This document shows positions 46,476-57,871 of a DNA stretch of 64,000 nt, one piece after another (positions within the stretch are counted from its first letter, which is position 1; each line of letters starts with the position of its first letter). Source of the stretch: Ulva prolifera. Lineage: Eukaryota; Chlorophyta; Ulvophyceae; Ulvales; Ulvaceae. Under the pieces are notes generated by a model. The model searched no databases, was not told where the DNA came from, and saw only the letters and a list, made by a program, of their open reading frames with translations. The stretch is taken from contig CM041201.1 of the NCBI GenBank assembly GCA_023078555.1, forward strand, positions 1,247,713-1,311,712. The letters run 5' to 3'. The position numbers were made by a program, and so were the translations under genes.

Positions 46476-47633
46476 GCGGCAAGCGGCTGGGCCCACCGTG
46501 CTCACCTGTGACTCACCAAAGATGTAAGCTAATGAGTCGACATGTGCAGTGCGGCAGGTCCCCATTTCCACATATGACCAAGCCTGCGTTTTGACACATG
46601 GCCTCTTGTTAACAGATGCTGGTTAGCAATCCCGACAAGCTGTGCTGTGTCATTTATTCGAGACGAGGTGGCAAGATCGGTGGACCTCATTCTGCAGCCT
46701 TTGTCACGTGGGCGCAGGCTGGAGCTGTCTGGAGATGCCAGAATTCGTTTTTTTGTGGCGCACAACTTTCATTGGCATTTTGCACGAAGAATAGCTGCTG
46801 TTGTAGTAGTCCTAATTTTGAGTGTAGAAGCGGCCAGGTTCCATACATTTTGCCAGTGTTGCACCTGGCATGCCTGAGGACACGGGACACTCTGTGTTGT
46901 ATGGATGACACTACGGTCTTGGAGGAAATTTGTGCATAGCCATGTTTGCGAATTGCGTCACGCAATTTCACGGGCAGCGGTTTCGGAGTCTATAGTGTTT
47001 GATTCATGGCAGGCCCTTTACGGCGTCCTGCTGATTTGTCGGGACATCAATGTGCGATCTTCTTCTCCAAGATTGTCCTGCCGTATCTCGTGCGAGATGT
47101 TTGACCAGGACTGTGTGATAGCAAATTGTGCAATGGTTGCGCAATCGCTCACGTGACACCGTCGGAACAGCTTTGTCGGATAAAAGCTCGAGTGTCACGC
47201 AATGCATTTGCTGGGTTAAAGCATGGTATCTCCTGGAGATAGGCCATTACGGGGTGCGCGGCTCCTTGCGCACTTGTGTCGGGCTGTGTATGCATGCATG
47301 CAAGCACAACTAAACCGGCCGAGAAACCAGACCAATGGGTTCCGCTTGTCGCAGGGGTGTTCCGTGCACTTCATGATATGAGAAAACACGCTTAATAACC
47401 TGTCGCAACTCACCGCAACAACGAAATATGTTTATTGAACATGTGCAAGTGTAGAGTACATTCAACTTTCGCATGCGGCCGCACTGAGCGCATGCCATCG
47501 GCAAGTGGTTGCAGGTCGTATCCAGCATCGTCCACCTTCACAGATACATTTTCTAGACGGCCTAGCATGACGTTTCAATCACTTGGACGATAAGCTGTTC
47601 CGTATCCCGACCTCCTTAGGCATCCGCGATTAA
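46476..47633. other. Spacer between SRP14 and the PP2C gene
   Basis: TGTAA at 46523-46527, 48 nt past the SRP14 stop, is a likely poly(A) signal. GCATGCATGC occurs near 47,292. No gene recognised. Confidence 0.5.
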
Positions 47634-50600
47634 ATGGGCACATATCTGAGCACCCCCAATACTGACAAAGAAACAGGCACGCTCGATAACTCTCGACGGT
47701 CGCTTGTGATCTTCCTGGAGGCAGTCATCATTGCTTCAATCTGAAAGTTGCCATCTGTGCAAAGCCGATGGCTGCCGGCAGTTTCATTGCGACGGGCATC
47801 GACGTAGGGCATGTGTTGCTCAGACACCAATTATCGACGTATGCCTAATGCTTGAATCTTTTGATTCCACTTTTAGTCATGATGCACACGGCTCTATTGC
47901 ACCATGCCCGTACGTAGATACAGAGTGGTTTTCATCTGCAGAGTATGGACATGGCAAACATCTGTCGTACGGCATGTGTGGTATGCAAGGCTGGCGGAGG
48001 ACAATGGAAGATGCACATATTTGCTCAATAAAATTGGGTGACACAGAGGACAATTCGCTGTTTGCCGTTTTTGATGGCCACGGTGGTGCTGAGGTGGCAC
48101 TTTTCTGTGCCAAGCATATGGCCGGAGAACTAATACGATCCGCACAATACGTAAGCATGGACTATGACAAGGCCCTGAAGCATGTGTTTCATGAGATGGA
48201 TCGGCTACTACTGAATGGTACGTACGCAGAGGAGGTAGCAGCAGTGCGTTCCACAGCATCTAGGAATTGCCACACGCTATGCAGTGCGAGTAGCGACATG
48301 ATGTTCATATTGTTTCAGTTGCTGTTGCAATTTTCATGATTGCCGCAATACAAATATTTCTGTGCTTTGACCGAACCATGTGTGTGTTTTGTGCAACACA
48401 AATGCAACCGTCTTCTGCTCAGTGAATTCCTCTTAAGCGCAGTCTACAAACAGCCACTGTCCGTTTCCGTCATGGGTAAACGTTGACTCTTTTCAGCTCA
48501 TCGCAAACGGAACTGCTTCCTTTTGCTCAGCTTCTAGTCAAGATTGTATCACATGAATGTCGAATGGGGCCATGCTGTGTTGGGCTGTATGCAGTTGGGT
48601 TGACATGTGAACTGTCCATGTTTCCCACCGTGAATTGGAGCACGAGAATGCCAGTGCTGCCATGATTCATATAATAATTGCATGATTCATATAGTAATTG
48701 CATGGCAGCGTTCGGGCTGGAACATGTACATTCTCTGGCGTTGGACGCTTGCATGCTGCCGGCCGAAACAGCAATATCCGGCTCTGATACACTGCAGGCC
48801 TGCGCCCACCCATCGATGATGATATCAAAACCTGTGTTCCAATTGGATCGCATAGCGCACGCATGACTTCTTCATGTTGTCGGTGTTGGTGTGTGCTTCG
48901 AAGCCCACTGATTCCGGCATGGAGCTGCCGCCGGAGCGGCCTGCAACTGTCTCGATGCAATTGCTGTAGAACTTTAAGTTTTGTGCTCCATTGATCTGCT
49001 TTTCACGTTGCAGTTCAAGGCAGCGTCAAGTGGGAACGATGAATCTGTTCCCTCGGTGTTGGATGGAAGGGCCATCGCCAATCAACTGCAAGAGTTCAAG
49101 CGCATCATCATTCAGTCTCAAGCTCGCGACCCACATATGCATGCTGGGTGTACCGCCATCGTTGCCTTGAAATGTGGCAACACCCTGTATGTAGCCAACG
49201 CTGGCGATTCCCGTGGAGTCCTTTGCAGAGCTGGTGCGACATTCATTATCGCTGCCCAGGACGTGTCATCAAAGCCTGTGCTCACCGTTCTGGTCAATGG
49301 AACTCATTGATGTAGATGTGGAACGTGAATCTTCACTGTGCTGGCGCTGATGTTCACGATGGGCAACTTGCAGGTCAGGCGATTGCTTTGTCAAGTGATC
49401 ACAAACCCATGAACCCTTCAGAAAAAACGCGCATTGAGAGTGCTGGTGGAACTGTTAGTAATGCAAATGGAGTCCCGCGAGTGAACGGGAACTTGAATTT
49501 GTCCCGTGCAATTGGAGATCTCAAGTATAAGGATAATGCCGATCTGCCTCCAGAGGCACAAATCATCACGGCTCAACCCGACGTCCGTGTGTTTGAGCTC
49601 AGCGCTGCTGACGATTTCTTCTTGCTTGCATGTGATGGTATCTGGGACGTACTGTCAAATGAGGTGTGCTTGCGGCTGAGCTTTCTGGTTTCATTGTGCG
49701 CCCGTGGACTTGCCACGCTGCAGCATCGCTCTGTTTGCTTACCACTTGCAGCATGGGGCACGTCGTGAGTGTCAACGATTCTTATGCAGCACATCTGCAC
49801 CTTTGGACCTCCAGCCTGAGTTGACCTAGTCGCTGATACCATCATACACAACCACCATACTGACCTTCAAGCCACTGATGTGGCTGCGCTGCAGTCAAGC
49901 CTCACCTTGAGTCATGAGTGGCCTGCATGATGCCCCTTTGATTTCGCACATTTCGTTTCCTGGGTGCCCCGCCCACAGTGTCGCGGCTCGTTTGACAGAT
50001 GTGCTGCAATGTTGTATATTCTCTAAGCGTGGCCATACTGTGTCCAAGGGTACGGCAGGCAGTGCATCGTGCCAATGCCGAATTTGACCGGCATTTGTGC
50101 CAGAACCGATGACATGACAGTTAGGAGGACCGAAGGTGTACAGAACATATGGTGGGCAATGGTCCCTGTACACTAAATGTTCGTAGACTGTTGCAGAGAC
50201 CTACCATCGCAGCTTTTGTGTAGTAGTGTAGGATGCATTCATCTGGTTCATGCACCTTGACACTCCATACATCTTGAGCGACAGGGAGCAAAGAGTACAG
50301 CACCCTTGAGTCGAAGGTACTAGCAAGCAAATGAAAGATGCATCATGCTTTATCCAGTGTGCACCGCTACAATGTGCCATTTTGGCCCTGCCCCTAGAAT
50401 AGAAAGTACTCATTGCATTATCCCTCACATGGTGCATTTCGAAGGACATGACTGCTCTGAATTGCAACTCGTGAAGTGATGTTGGTATGCAGGAGGTTGT
50501 GAGTTTTGTGTCAGAACACCTGACCAATGGGCGTACACCTGAAGACATAGCGTCGCTACTTGTGGAGCATTGTCTCTCCACTGATCCAAAGCAGTCATGT

Positions 50601-50657
50601 GGAATGGGTTGCGACAACATGACAGTCGTGTTGGTCGTTCTGCAATCAGGTGACTAG
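47634..50657 (+). CDS. Protein phosphatase 2C (PPM family)
   Basis: Metal-dependent Ser/Thr phosphatase of the plant/protist PP2C type. Exons 47634-47698, 47877-48234, 49014-49233, 49374-49663 and 50493-50657; 365 aa. The start MGTYLSTPNTDKET is a known N-terminal signature of this clade and carries a Gly2 that could be myristoylated. The metal and catalytic motifs are complete: GWRRTMEDAH, FAVFDGHGGAE, TLYVANAGDSRGV, LSRAIGDLKYK, LACDGIWDVLSNE and GCDNMTVVLV. The last exon codes for only 54 residues. The exon 2 donor (GAG|GTAGCA) is chosen because it alone joins exon 3 in phase. Codon use is balanced, without the GC-rich exons seen in neighbours. Confidence 0.94.
48661..48700. repeat. Two-copy 20-bp tandem repeat
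   Basis: The unit CATGATTCATATARTAATTG occurs twice in tandem with one difference, in intron 2 of the PP2C gene. Confidence 0.85.
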
Positions 50658-51583
50658 TGTTTTGATTGCACATGGTGAATTTCGATAAGCTGTTCAGCTC
50701 GAATGGTATTCAATTGTGTGTGAAGCTACTGTTTTTCTGGTCTTATGATCTGTCACGTATGCTGTACGTGCACTGTGTTGCTATGATGTCCCTACAATGT
50801 CTATGCATTGTTACGAAATGCGGAGCGCAGCCCGGCATAGTGGATAGTAGCCAGAGGACACACCGTGACGCGGTGTTGCTATATGACTCATATAATATGA
50901 GTGTGTGTTACACAACACAATTCATGAGGATTCTACCTGTTGTGGACTTTGGACAGAACTACCAATACACGCAGGGCACATGCTCCTCTGTGTCATGTAT
51001 GGTCATCTTTGTGACTGTACCTATCAGAGGAAAATTCCGCAGGCCAAAGTGGCTCATGCAGACATCATTTTCGCTGATCATAAATCATGAGATTGTGTGC
51101 TTCAAGTGACGGACATGTACTTCTGGGAGGTTCGTGCGGGGTTGCTTCGTTGGTCGTGTCTACAGGCTTACACGTCCGCGCATCTGAGCACGTTACAACT
51201 GCAGGGCAATACGCACGCTCACGGCTACCACAGACAGGCTAGCACAGCTCAGCTATATCAATGACGCTGTAAATTTGGGTGATTGCAGTCACGATACTCA
51301 CGACGACCGACGCACTGCGTTCAACAGTGATGTACGATGCTGCAAATGATCTACCAGATGCATGAACTGCTCATACTGTGTGATATTTAGGGCGCCTGAA
51401 TTGTTGCACCGCCCTTCTGGACGTGATACTGCGATGTCCATTCGTCGTCCGCCGGCTTTGCCGTAGCGCAGCACTTATACACGCTTGAACGCACGTCAAG
51501 CTAGTAGCAACACCTTTGTAAAGCCCCGATCCTCATCGAGCGGTTCGCGCACCGAGGGTAGTGATTCTCGCGAGTAACCAGAC
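50658..51583. other. Spacer between the PP2C gene and RRP9
   Basis: No gene recognised. A frame from 50666 of 147 codons has random-looking composition and no family match. Confidence 0.5.
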
Positions 51584-53155
51584 ATGCTTTCGCGCAAGAA
51601 AGCGCTACTAGTAGGCGCAAAGGGGAAGCGTAAGCGCGCCAGTGAACATCAAGACGCCGATGATGAAGAGTTTGATGCCGACATGGATGATCTGGAGGTG
51701 CCAGCTCAAGAAGACGAGGATGATCAGAGTGACGATGAGACCGCTGCAGAGAAGCGCTTGCGCATCGGTACGCCCAACTCTGTGCCTACAGCACAGTGCA
51801 CCAACGTAGCATCAGCCTGATTACTAGTGTGTCTGACTGCTGAAGGGCCAGTCTTGTGCGTCCCCGTCGCTTCGCTCGAACAACACACCCCAGCGTCACA
51901 GCATCGCAAACGTTGCCCGTCGCAGTAAAAGGTTCTATATGCAGCGAAGGCATACATCAGCAAGCTCCAGCAGACAGCTGAAGCCATCGGGGAGGACGAC
52001 CTGGGGGTCTCCGAACAGCTTGCAGCTGATGCAGCAGCAGCCACGGGCCGGCTGACCCGTCAGCTCGCCCAGAGGCTACAACTACCAGAGGTCACAGCTG
52101 CTGATGGGCTGTATGGCTCCGGCAACCTCGTCCGAGGCAGCAGGCTGTCCACCACGGCTGTGGCCCTGTCCAGCGACGACAGCAAGGCGTTCTCGGTGTC
52201 AAAATGCGGCAGCATCACTGTATGGGACATCGAAACGTGCTCCAGGTGCAGACCACCTCCCTTCCCTCCAGCTCTCGCTCCCCAATTGCAGCTCAGCATA
52301 AACATCATACACAGTTCATTCACGTGGCAATCACAGATCTCAGCTACAATTGTCACCGTGTTCTTGGCGTATACAGCAGCCCCGTTTCACGACTGGCTCC
52401 ACCACCTCCTGTTTTATCATGCAGCAGATCTGCAGACTCAACCCACACCCAGACCAAATGCAGTGCAGGAACCTGAGTAACTGTGGCAATCTTTCGCCCC
52501 CGCCGCGCTTGACCAACTGCCTGACGCTGTATCAGACAATCATTTGTCAACTGCATCCTTCTTTCCTACATGCCCACCACAGCCCCACGCTCGGCGCTTG
52601 GCACGCCCTGGACAACGTTTTTCCAGACAACTCTGACCTGAGCCGCTGTGAGGTCTCTCCAGACAACTCTGACCTGAGCCACTGTGAGGTCTCTCCAGAC
52701 AACTCTGACCTGAGCCGCTGTGAGGTCTCTCCAGACAACTCTGACCTGAGCCGCTGTGAGTTCTCTCCAGAGAACCCTGACCAGAGCCGCTGTGAGTTTC
52801 AGGGAGAGGTTGCACCGGCCGGGCGACGCCGCGGCGCCGGCAGATGTCGGCCCGGAGTGGAAGCGGCCGGCCGCGCGGAAGGGCAGCACCCGGGCCCTGT
52901 ACACCGTCGCTGTGAGTTCAGACGACCGCTTCCTCGCGGCCGCCGGCGGCGACGCCCGCGTCCACGTCTGGGACCTCCGCACGCACCAGTACCTCAGGGT
53001 ACGCACCACTGCAGTGTCTGGTGCCGCCTCCTGTTGCCGGGCGGCATGTGTGGCCAGGCGCCATGTGTGGCCGAGCGGCGCCGACGGCCCCCACAGCGTC
53101 GCATGTCCACCCTAACCCCCTGTTCTGGCGGTGCGCTGCGTTGCTGCTGCTCTAA

Positions 53156-53189
<34 letters not shown>

Positions 53190-54743
53190 ACACATGCGCG
53201 CGCGCGCTACAGCTGCAAACCGTCTATGACATCGCTCACATGTGTGTGGCCCCAGTCTACCCGAACTGTGTCCACACACGCCACAGATGCCGCTGTACCA
53301 GGTGCGCAACATCATGAACAGGCACGTCAACTGGTATCAGCTGGATGCGGCACATGCTCCGGCACACAGTACCGCTCTGCGCATGCCACCTTGAGGTATG
53401 GCCAACCCTCCAGTTGGTCTGTAATTGGCAGTTTCGTCCGGTGCTCTGCCGTGCAGCGGCCCGGGTCCCTGTCATCTGTTTCCAGGCGCTGTGCACAGCA
53501 GGGTGTGTGTGGTGCAGGCGCTGAAGGGCCACAAGCAGCTGGTGTCGGGGCTCGCGTTCCGCGTCGGCGGGGGCGAGCTCTACTCCGCCTCGTACGACCG
53601 CTCCGTGAAGCTGTGGTCCGTGCCGGAATTCAACTACATGGACTCGCTGTTCGGCCACCAGAGCGAGGTGACGGCGGTGGACGCGCAGCGGCAGGAGCGT
53701 GCGCTGACGGCGGGCTTCGACCGCTCGTGCCGCGTGTGGAAGATCCCCGAGGAGAGCCAGCTCATCTTCCGCGCCTCGGGCCTCGCGACCGACTGCGTCA
53801 AGTGCGCCCCGCATGCATGCCACACATGCACTCTACACATGCATGGCCCACATGCATGTTGTGGAGGTGCGGACGGAGCCGGGGATCGTTTCGCAGGCAT
53901 GAGCATGCGCAAGCTTTTGCTGGCGTGCGGGATAACGATGGGAACGTATGTCAGCCATAATCATACACACTGCTGGGAGATGTGTTGTGTGATTGCGCAG
54001 GCAGCCTCGATTACACCCGCCACCACCCCACCCAGGGCTGGCGATTCTGGGGTCTGTGTATAATCAGTGTGTCAATCGATTGTGTGATTGAGATGCTCTG
54101 CTCGTCTCGGTGTGGCGCCGCGCAATGACCCGAGCCCACATCATTGTGTTCGCTGGTCGCAGGCGGTGACCTCTGGCGGACCATCTCTACGAGAGAGCTG
54201 CCGCCTGCTCCAGCTGACCTGCACGTCCGTGCTCTGCAGGACGCCGCGCTTCGCAGCGGCGCTCTGCTCTGGCCATGTACGCATGCATTTGGATACATCC
54301 CAAACCTGCACCAGGCCGTAGTCCCCTCGGCCACATTCCTCGGCAGACCCGGCCGAGGCGCAGCAACCTAGTTTCTGTACACAGTATCGGCATTGCGTAT
54401 CATCAGCAAAGTACTCCTAGAGAGCATTCCTTGATGTGCATTACCAGCAGGTGCGGCATCGCAGATGTATACCACGGCAGGACAAACTCCACAACCATAC
54501 CTGTTTTCGCAGGTACATCAGCAGCTCCGAGTGGATCTCTGGATGCTACGACGGCTCCGTGGCGCTGTGGACGCAGCTGAAGAAGAAGCCCGTGTGCATC
54601 GAGCGGCACGCGCACTGCAACGTCCACGCCGCCGCTGCCGCCGACGCGCCGCCGCCGCCGCCGGGCCCGGGATGCGTCGATGCCGACGCCGCGGGCTGGG
54701 TGCAGAGCGTGGCTGTGTGCCCCGCCTCGGACATCGCCGTGCG

Positions 54744-54774
<31 letters not shown>

Positions 54775-55667
54775 TGTAAGCTGGCGCATCGCCGAGCCGT
54801 GATAATGCTGGGAGTGAAGCAGAGGCATCGTGGGCGCCGTTGTGAAAGGACCGCATGTGCCCCGGGGCGCCCCTCCGCGTCAATGCATGCTGAGCCTGGT
54901 TGCGCCTGCGTGTGGTGTCTGCGCCAGCCCACGAGCGCCCAAGCCACACCGTCAGGCGCTTCCCAACCTCGGCATTGATGCCGGTACTTCATCTGCACGC
55001 CCGTCCTTTAGTCACCAATGTGCACAGATCCCAGTGAGCAGAATCTGCAGCGCTGCATCGCACCGGCGTCATGCAGCGCTCGCCGACTCTGGACAGATGC
55101 CGCGGCCTGACGTCCCGACATCAACACGTGCTCAAGGCACGTTCGCACAGCTTCCGCATCGTCCTGCCCGCTCAGACCCATGCTGTCACGGATCCGCGGC
55201 ATCGTCGCTCATTGCGCAAGGGGATGTGCATGCCTGGCATGCACTATTATCCTCTACACCGTCTCAACGTGTCTGCGTGTGCTTTGCGGCGTTTCTCACG
55301 GTTGGATCCTCTGTGCAAAGCAATTCACACCAGAGCTCAGGCCAGTGCATGGCAGAGCACCAAAGCACCCCACCGGACACTGCACTCACATGCATTCATC
55401 CAGATAATCCACATGGCATCTTCCCTGCAGGCGTCCGGGGCAGGAGACGGGTTGATACGGGTGTGGCGGCTCGCGCAAGGCGCGAAGCACAAGGACCTGC
55501 AGCTGCAGGGGTGCCTGCCGGCACGGGGGTTCGTCAACGGCCTCGCGGTGGCGCGCTCGGGGGCGTTCCTGGTTGCCGCGGTGGGGCAGGAGCCGCGGCT
55601 CGGGCGGTGGGCGCGCGACGACGCGGCCCGCAACGGCGTGCTCTTCCACAAGCTGCCCATGGAATAG
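51584..55667 (+). CDS. RRP9: U3 snoRNP protein RRP9 (U3-55K)
   Basis: WD40 protein that binds the B/C motif of U3 snoRNA in the small-subunit processome. Exons 51584-51767, 51945-52245, 52803-52998, 53518-53801, 54513-54738 and 55431-55667; 475 aa. Exon 1 is a basic then acidic nuclear N-terminus ending TAAEKRLRI; exon 2 continues AKAYISKLQQ as in the family. WD repeats include VSKCGSITVWDIE, GGDARVHVWDLR, SASYDRSVKLWSV, AGFDRSCRVWKIPEESQL, SGCYDGSVALW and GAGDGLIRVWRL. The ending VGQEPRLGRWARDDAARNG is specific to RRP9. Exons 3-6 are strikingly GC-rich compared with exons 1-2. Introns hold a 36-bp minisatellite and two long C runs. It converges with the SEC12-like gene. Confidence 0.96.
52623..52802 (+). 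repeat. Five 36-bp tandem units ending at a splice acceptor
   Basis: Exactly 5 x 36 bp at the 3' end of RRP9 intron 2. Each unit carries GAGCCGCTGTGAG or a one-base variant, and unit junctions read TCTCTCCAG. The fifth, most diverged unit ends in TTTCAG, which is the acceptor of exon 3. Confidence 0.92.
53157..53189. repeat. C33 homopolymer in RRP9 intron 3
   Basis: 33 uninterrupted C on the sense strand, in the middle of the intron. Confidence 0.95.
54745..54774. repeat. C30 homopolymer next to the RRP9 exon 5 donor
   Basis: 30 C starting six bases after the exon 5 end; the intron opens GTGCGA and then runs into the tract. Confidence 0.95.
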
Positions 55668-55742
55668 AAGGCAGCGCAGCGCACAGCACTGAGGCGTGAG
55701 CGGCGGTTGCGTGAGCTGGAGGTGCCCCTGTGACGTTGACTG

Positions 55743-55747
55743 TGTAA
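55743..55747 (+). terminator. TGTAA poly(A) signal of RRP9
   Basis: TGTAA 76-80 nt past the RRP9 stop, just before the CA tract. Confidence 0.5.
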
Positions 55748-55761
55748 AAATCAAGCATTGG

Positions 55762-55969
<208 letters not shown>

Positions 55970-56373
55970 GTTGGAATGGCCCAGAGCCCATGATTGCGCG
56001 ATTTTCTGTACAGTAGTTTAGCAGGTCGGCAGTTTCTGAATAAGAAAAAATTCGAAAGTGCATCCATGAGTCATCGGTATGCCTACTTTGCTGCAATGTA
56101 CACGTTCCGCAATCGACGCCTGCTTGGCACTGGCTCAGCAAAGCTTGAGTTAAGCTGATGGCTGGGGACTGGCAAAGGTTTGTCCGTGCATCGCGAAAGC
56201 CGCGCCGAGGACCATGTGAAGTGCTTGGACATTCCTGTATGGCTGCTGCAAATGGCTGTAAGGTGCCCCTCAACCATGGATGGCTGTGCTCTGCAACTAG
56301 GTGGCCATTACCGACACCAGTGTTGCGATGCGAAATCACTTCATCAGGTGTACAGTGCTAATCCTGTGGAAGC

Positions 56374-56455
56374 CCAGTGATAAGACCGCTCTGCCACTGG
56401 ACACTTACACGTCGCGACGTGTAAGTGTTCAGTGGTAGAGCGGTCTTATCACTGG
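56374..56455. repeat. 82-bp palindrome without spacer
   Basis: Arms 56374-56414 and 56415-56455 are complementary over 41 bp with two mismatches, both C/T differences, and no loop. The right arm contains TTCAGTGGTAGAGCGG, which resembles a tRNA D-arm. Confidence 0.95.
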
Positions 56456-56699
56456 ACACCCACAAATCCCCATAGGACTTAACAAGTGTGATCCTTATAC
56501 ACAGGCCCTGTGTGCTGTTAAATCATCATGCATGTCTCTCACTATGTAGTGCTGACTAGATCACTCACATCAACATGGGCATTGCAGCATGAAGGAGTAG
56601 TCAAATTCGCAGGTGTCACAACACCCACAACCGAACAGTGCAGGGTGGCTTCCACCAGTTGGAACTCGCGCATGGCTACAGTCACGCCTGCCGGGCGAC

Positions 56700-56729
56700 C
56701 TCTCTCATGACTCATGAGTCATGAGAGAG
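56700..56729. repeat. Perfect 30-bp palindrome
   Basis: Two 15-bp arms, CTCTCTCATGACTCA and its exact complement, with no spacer. Confidence 0.97.
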
Positions 56730-56893
56730 TCTACAGTGACAGGGGTGGTGCTGCTGGACAGGTGTAGAGGCTTTCCTGTCGTACCTCGACCTGTACAGAT
56801 TGGCTGCATACCGAGACAGCCGGAGCAGCTGTACTGGGTGCTGGATGGTGATGTATCATGATCACTGCTTACAGTAAAAGGACATGTACACTG

Positions 56894-56913
56894 TCAAACT
56901 GTGGACAGTTTGA
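56894..56913. repeat. Inverted repeat with 9-bp arms
   Basis: TCAAACTGT, a GG spacer, then ACAGTTTGA. Confidence 0.9.
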
Positions 56914-57871
56914 AACACTCAACAGATCAGGTCAGTCTCTTCAAGTAATGATGCCTGAGTGTTGTAAGGATGAAGGCGGCTAGGCGGGCAGCACCACACA
57001 ATCAGCAGGCAATGACTTTAACGCAAGAACACAACCACCAACCCGGTCCATCGCTCTCACGGCACAGTCGTAGCTAGTGCACACACAAGCCACAGAGTCC
57101 CCAACAAGTGACACAAACAACCAGACCGCCACACACACTCACGCCCGAAAGGCACCCCACACCCCAACACATGCCCCCCCCCACACACCCCCACCCACAA
57201 CACATACACCCACCCCAGCTCACCAGCGTGGGTCCATGCCGCAGACATTCCCCGGGCGGCACCTCCCGAAGGACCGCCCCCCCCCCCCCCACACAGACCC
57301 ACAGCAACCCCGGCCATCCCGGAGCATGTCTGAACGTGTTTCTGTGTGGAGTGACGGCGGTGGCTTGAGTATTCCTGTGAGTTTCATGCGCGCGGATCGT
57401 ACGGTGGTGCCTGCCTCTCCTAATCTGTCCGTGTGACGGGTCCTTCAATCCACCACAGCTGACGCAAGCCACAGTGCGGCTGTGACCACTCCTGCCTCAC
57501 AATCACAATGGGACAGTTCCATGCTAAAGGTCAACGCCCATGCTCAGCAGCAGGGGTTGACATGCAGACACCCCTACACCATTATGCATGCGCGCTGCAA
57601 GAACAAATGCAGGTGGCGATGCATGCAGCCTCAAATTCGTGGGAAATTTCGGTATTGTTTTCTTACACGGAGTCACAGTTGGCACACAGATGCAAAAGAC
57701 AGGCTGCACACAGCACATATACAGCATCGTCAGGCCAGGCCATTGATTGTGGTGTAGTCACGACTTATCCCAGACGCCCAGTGTGGTAAAGTCGAATCTA
57801 GCAGCACCCGTCATGTCCTGCGCTGCTGACCCCTCATCAAAGCATGGTGCTGCAACCACCACGACAACACA

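Noticed and set aside
52350-53960. 536-codon open frame on the plus strand
   Set aside because: It runs through the RRP9 minisatellite, introns and the wrong frame of exons 3-4; GC-rich codons remove stops. RRP9 exons explain the region.
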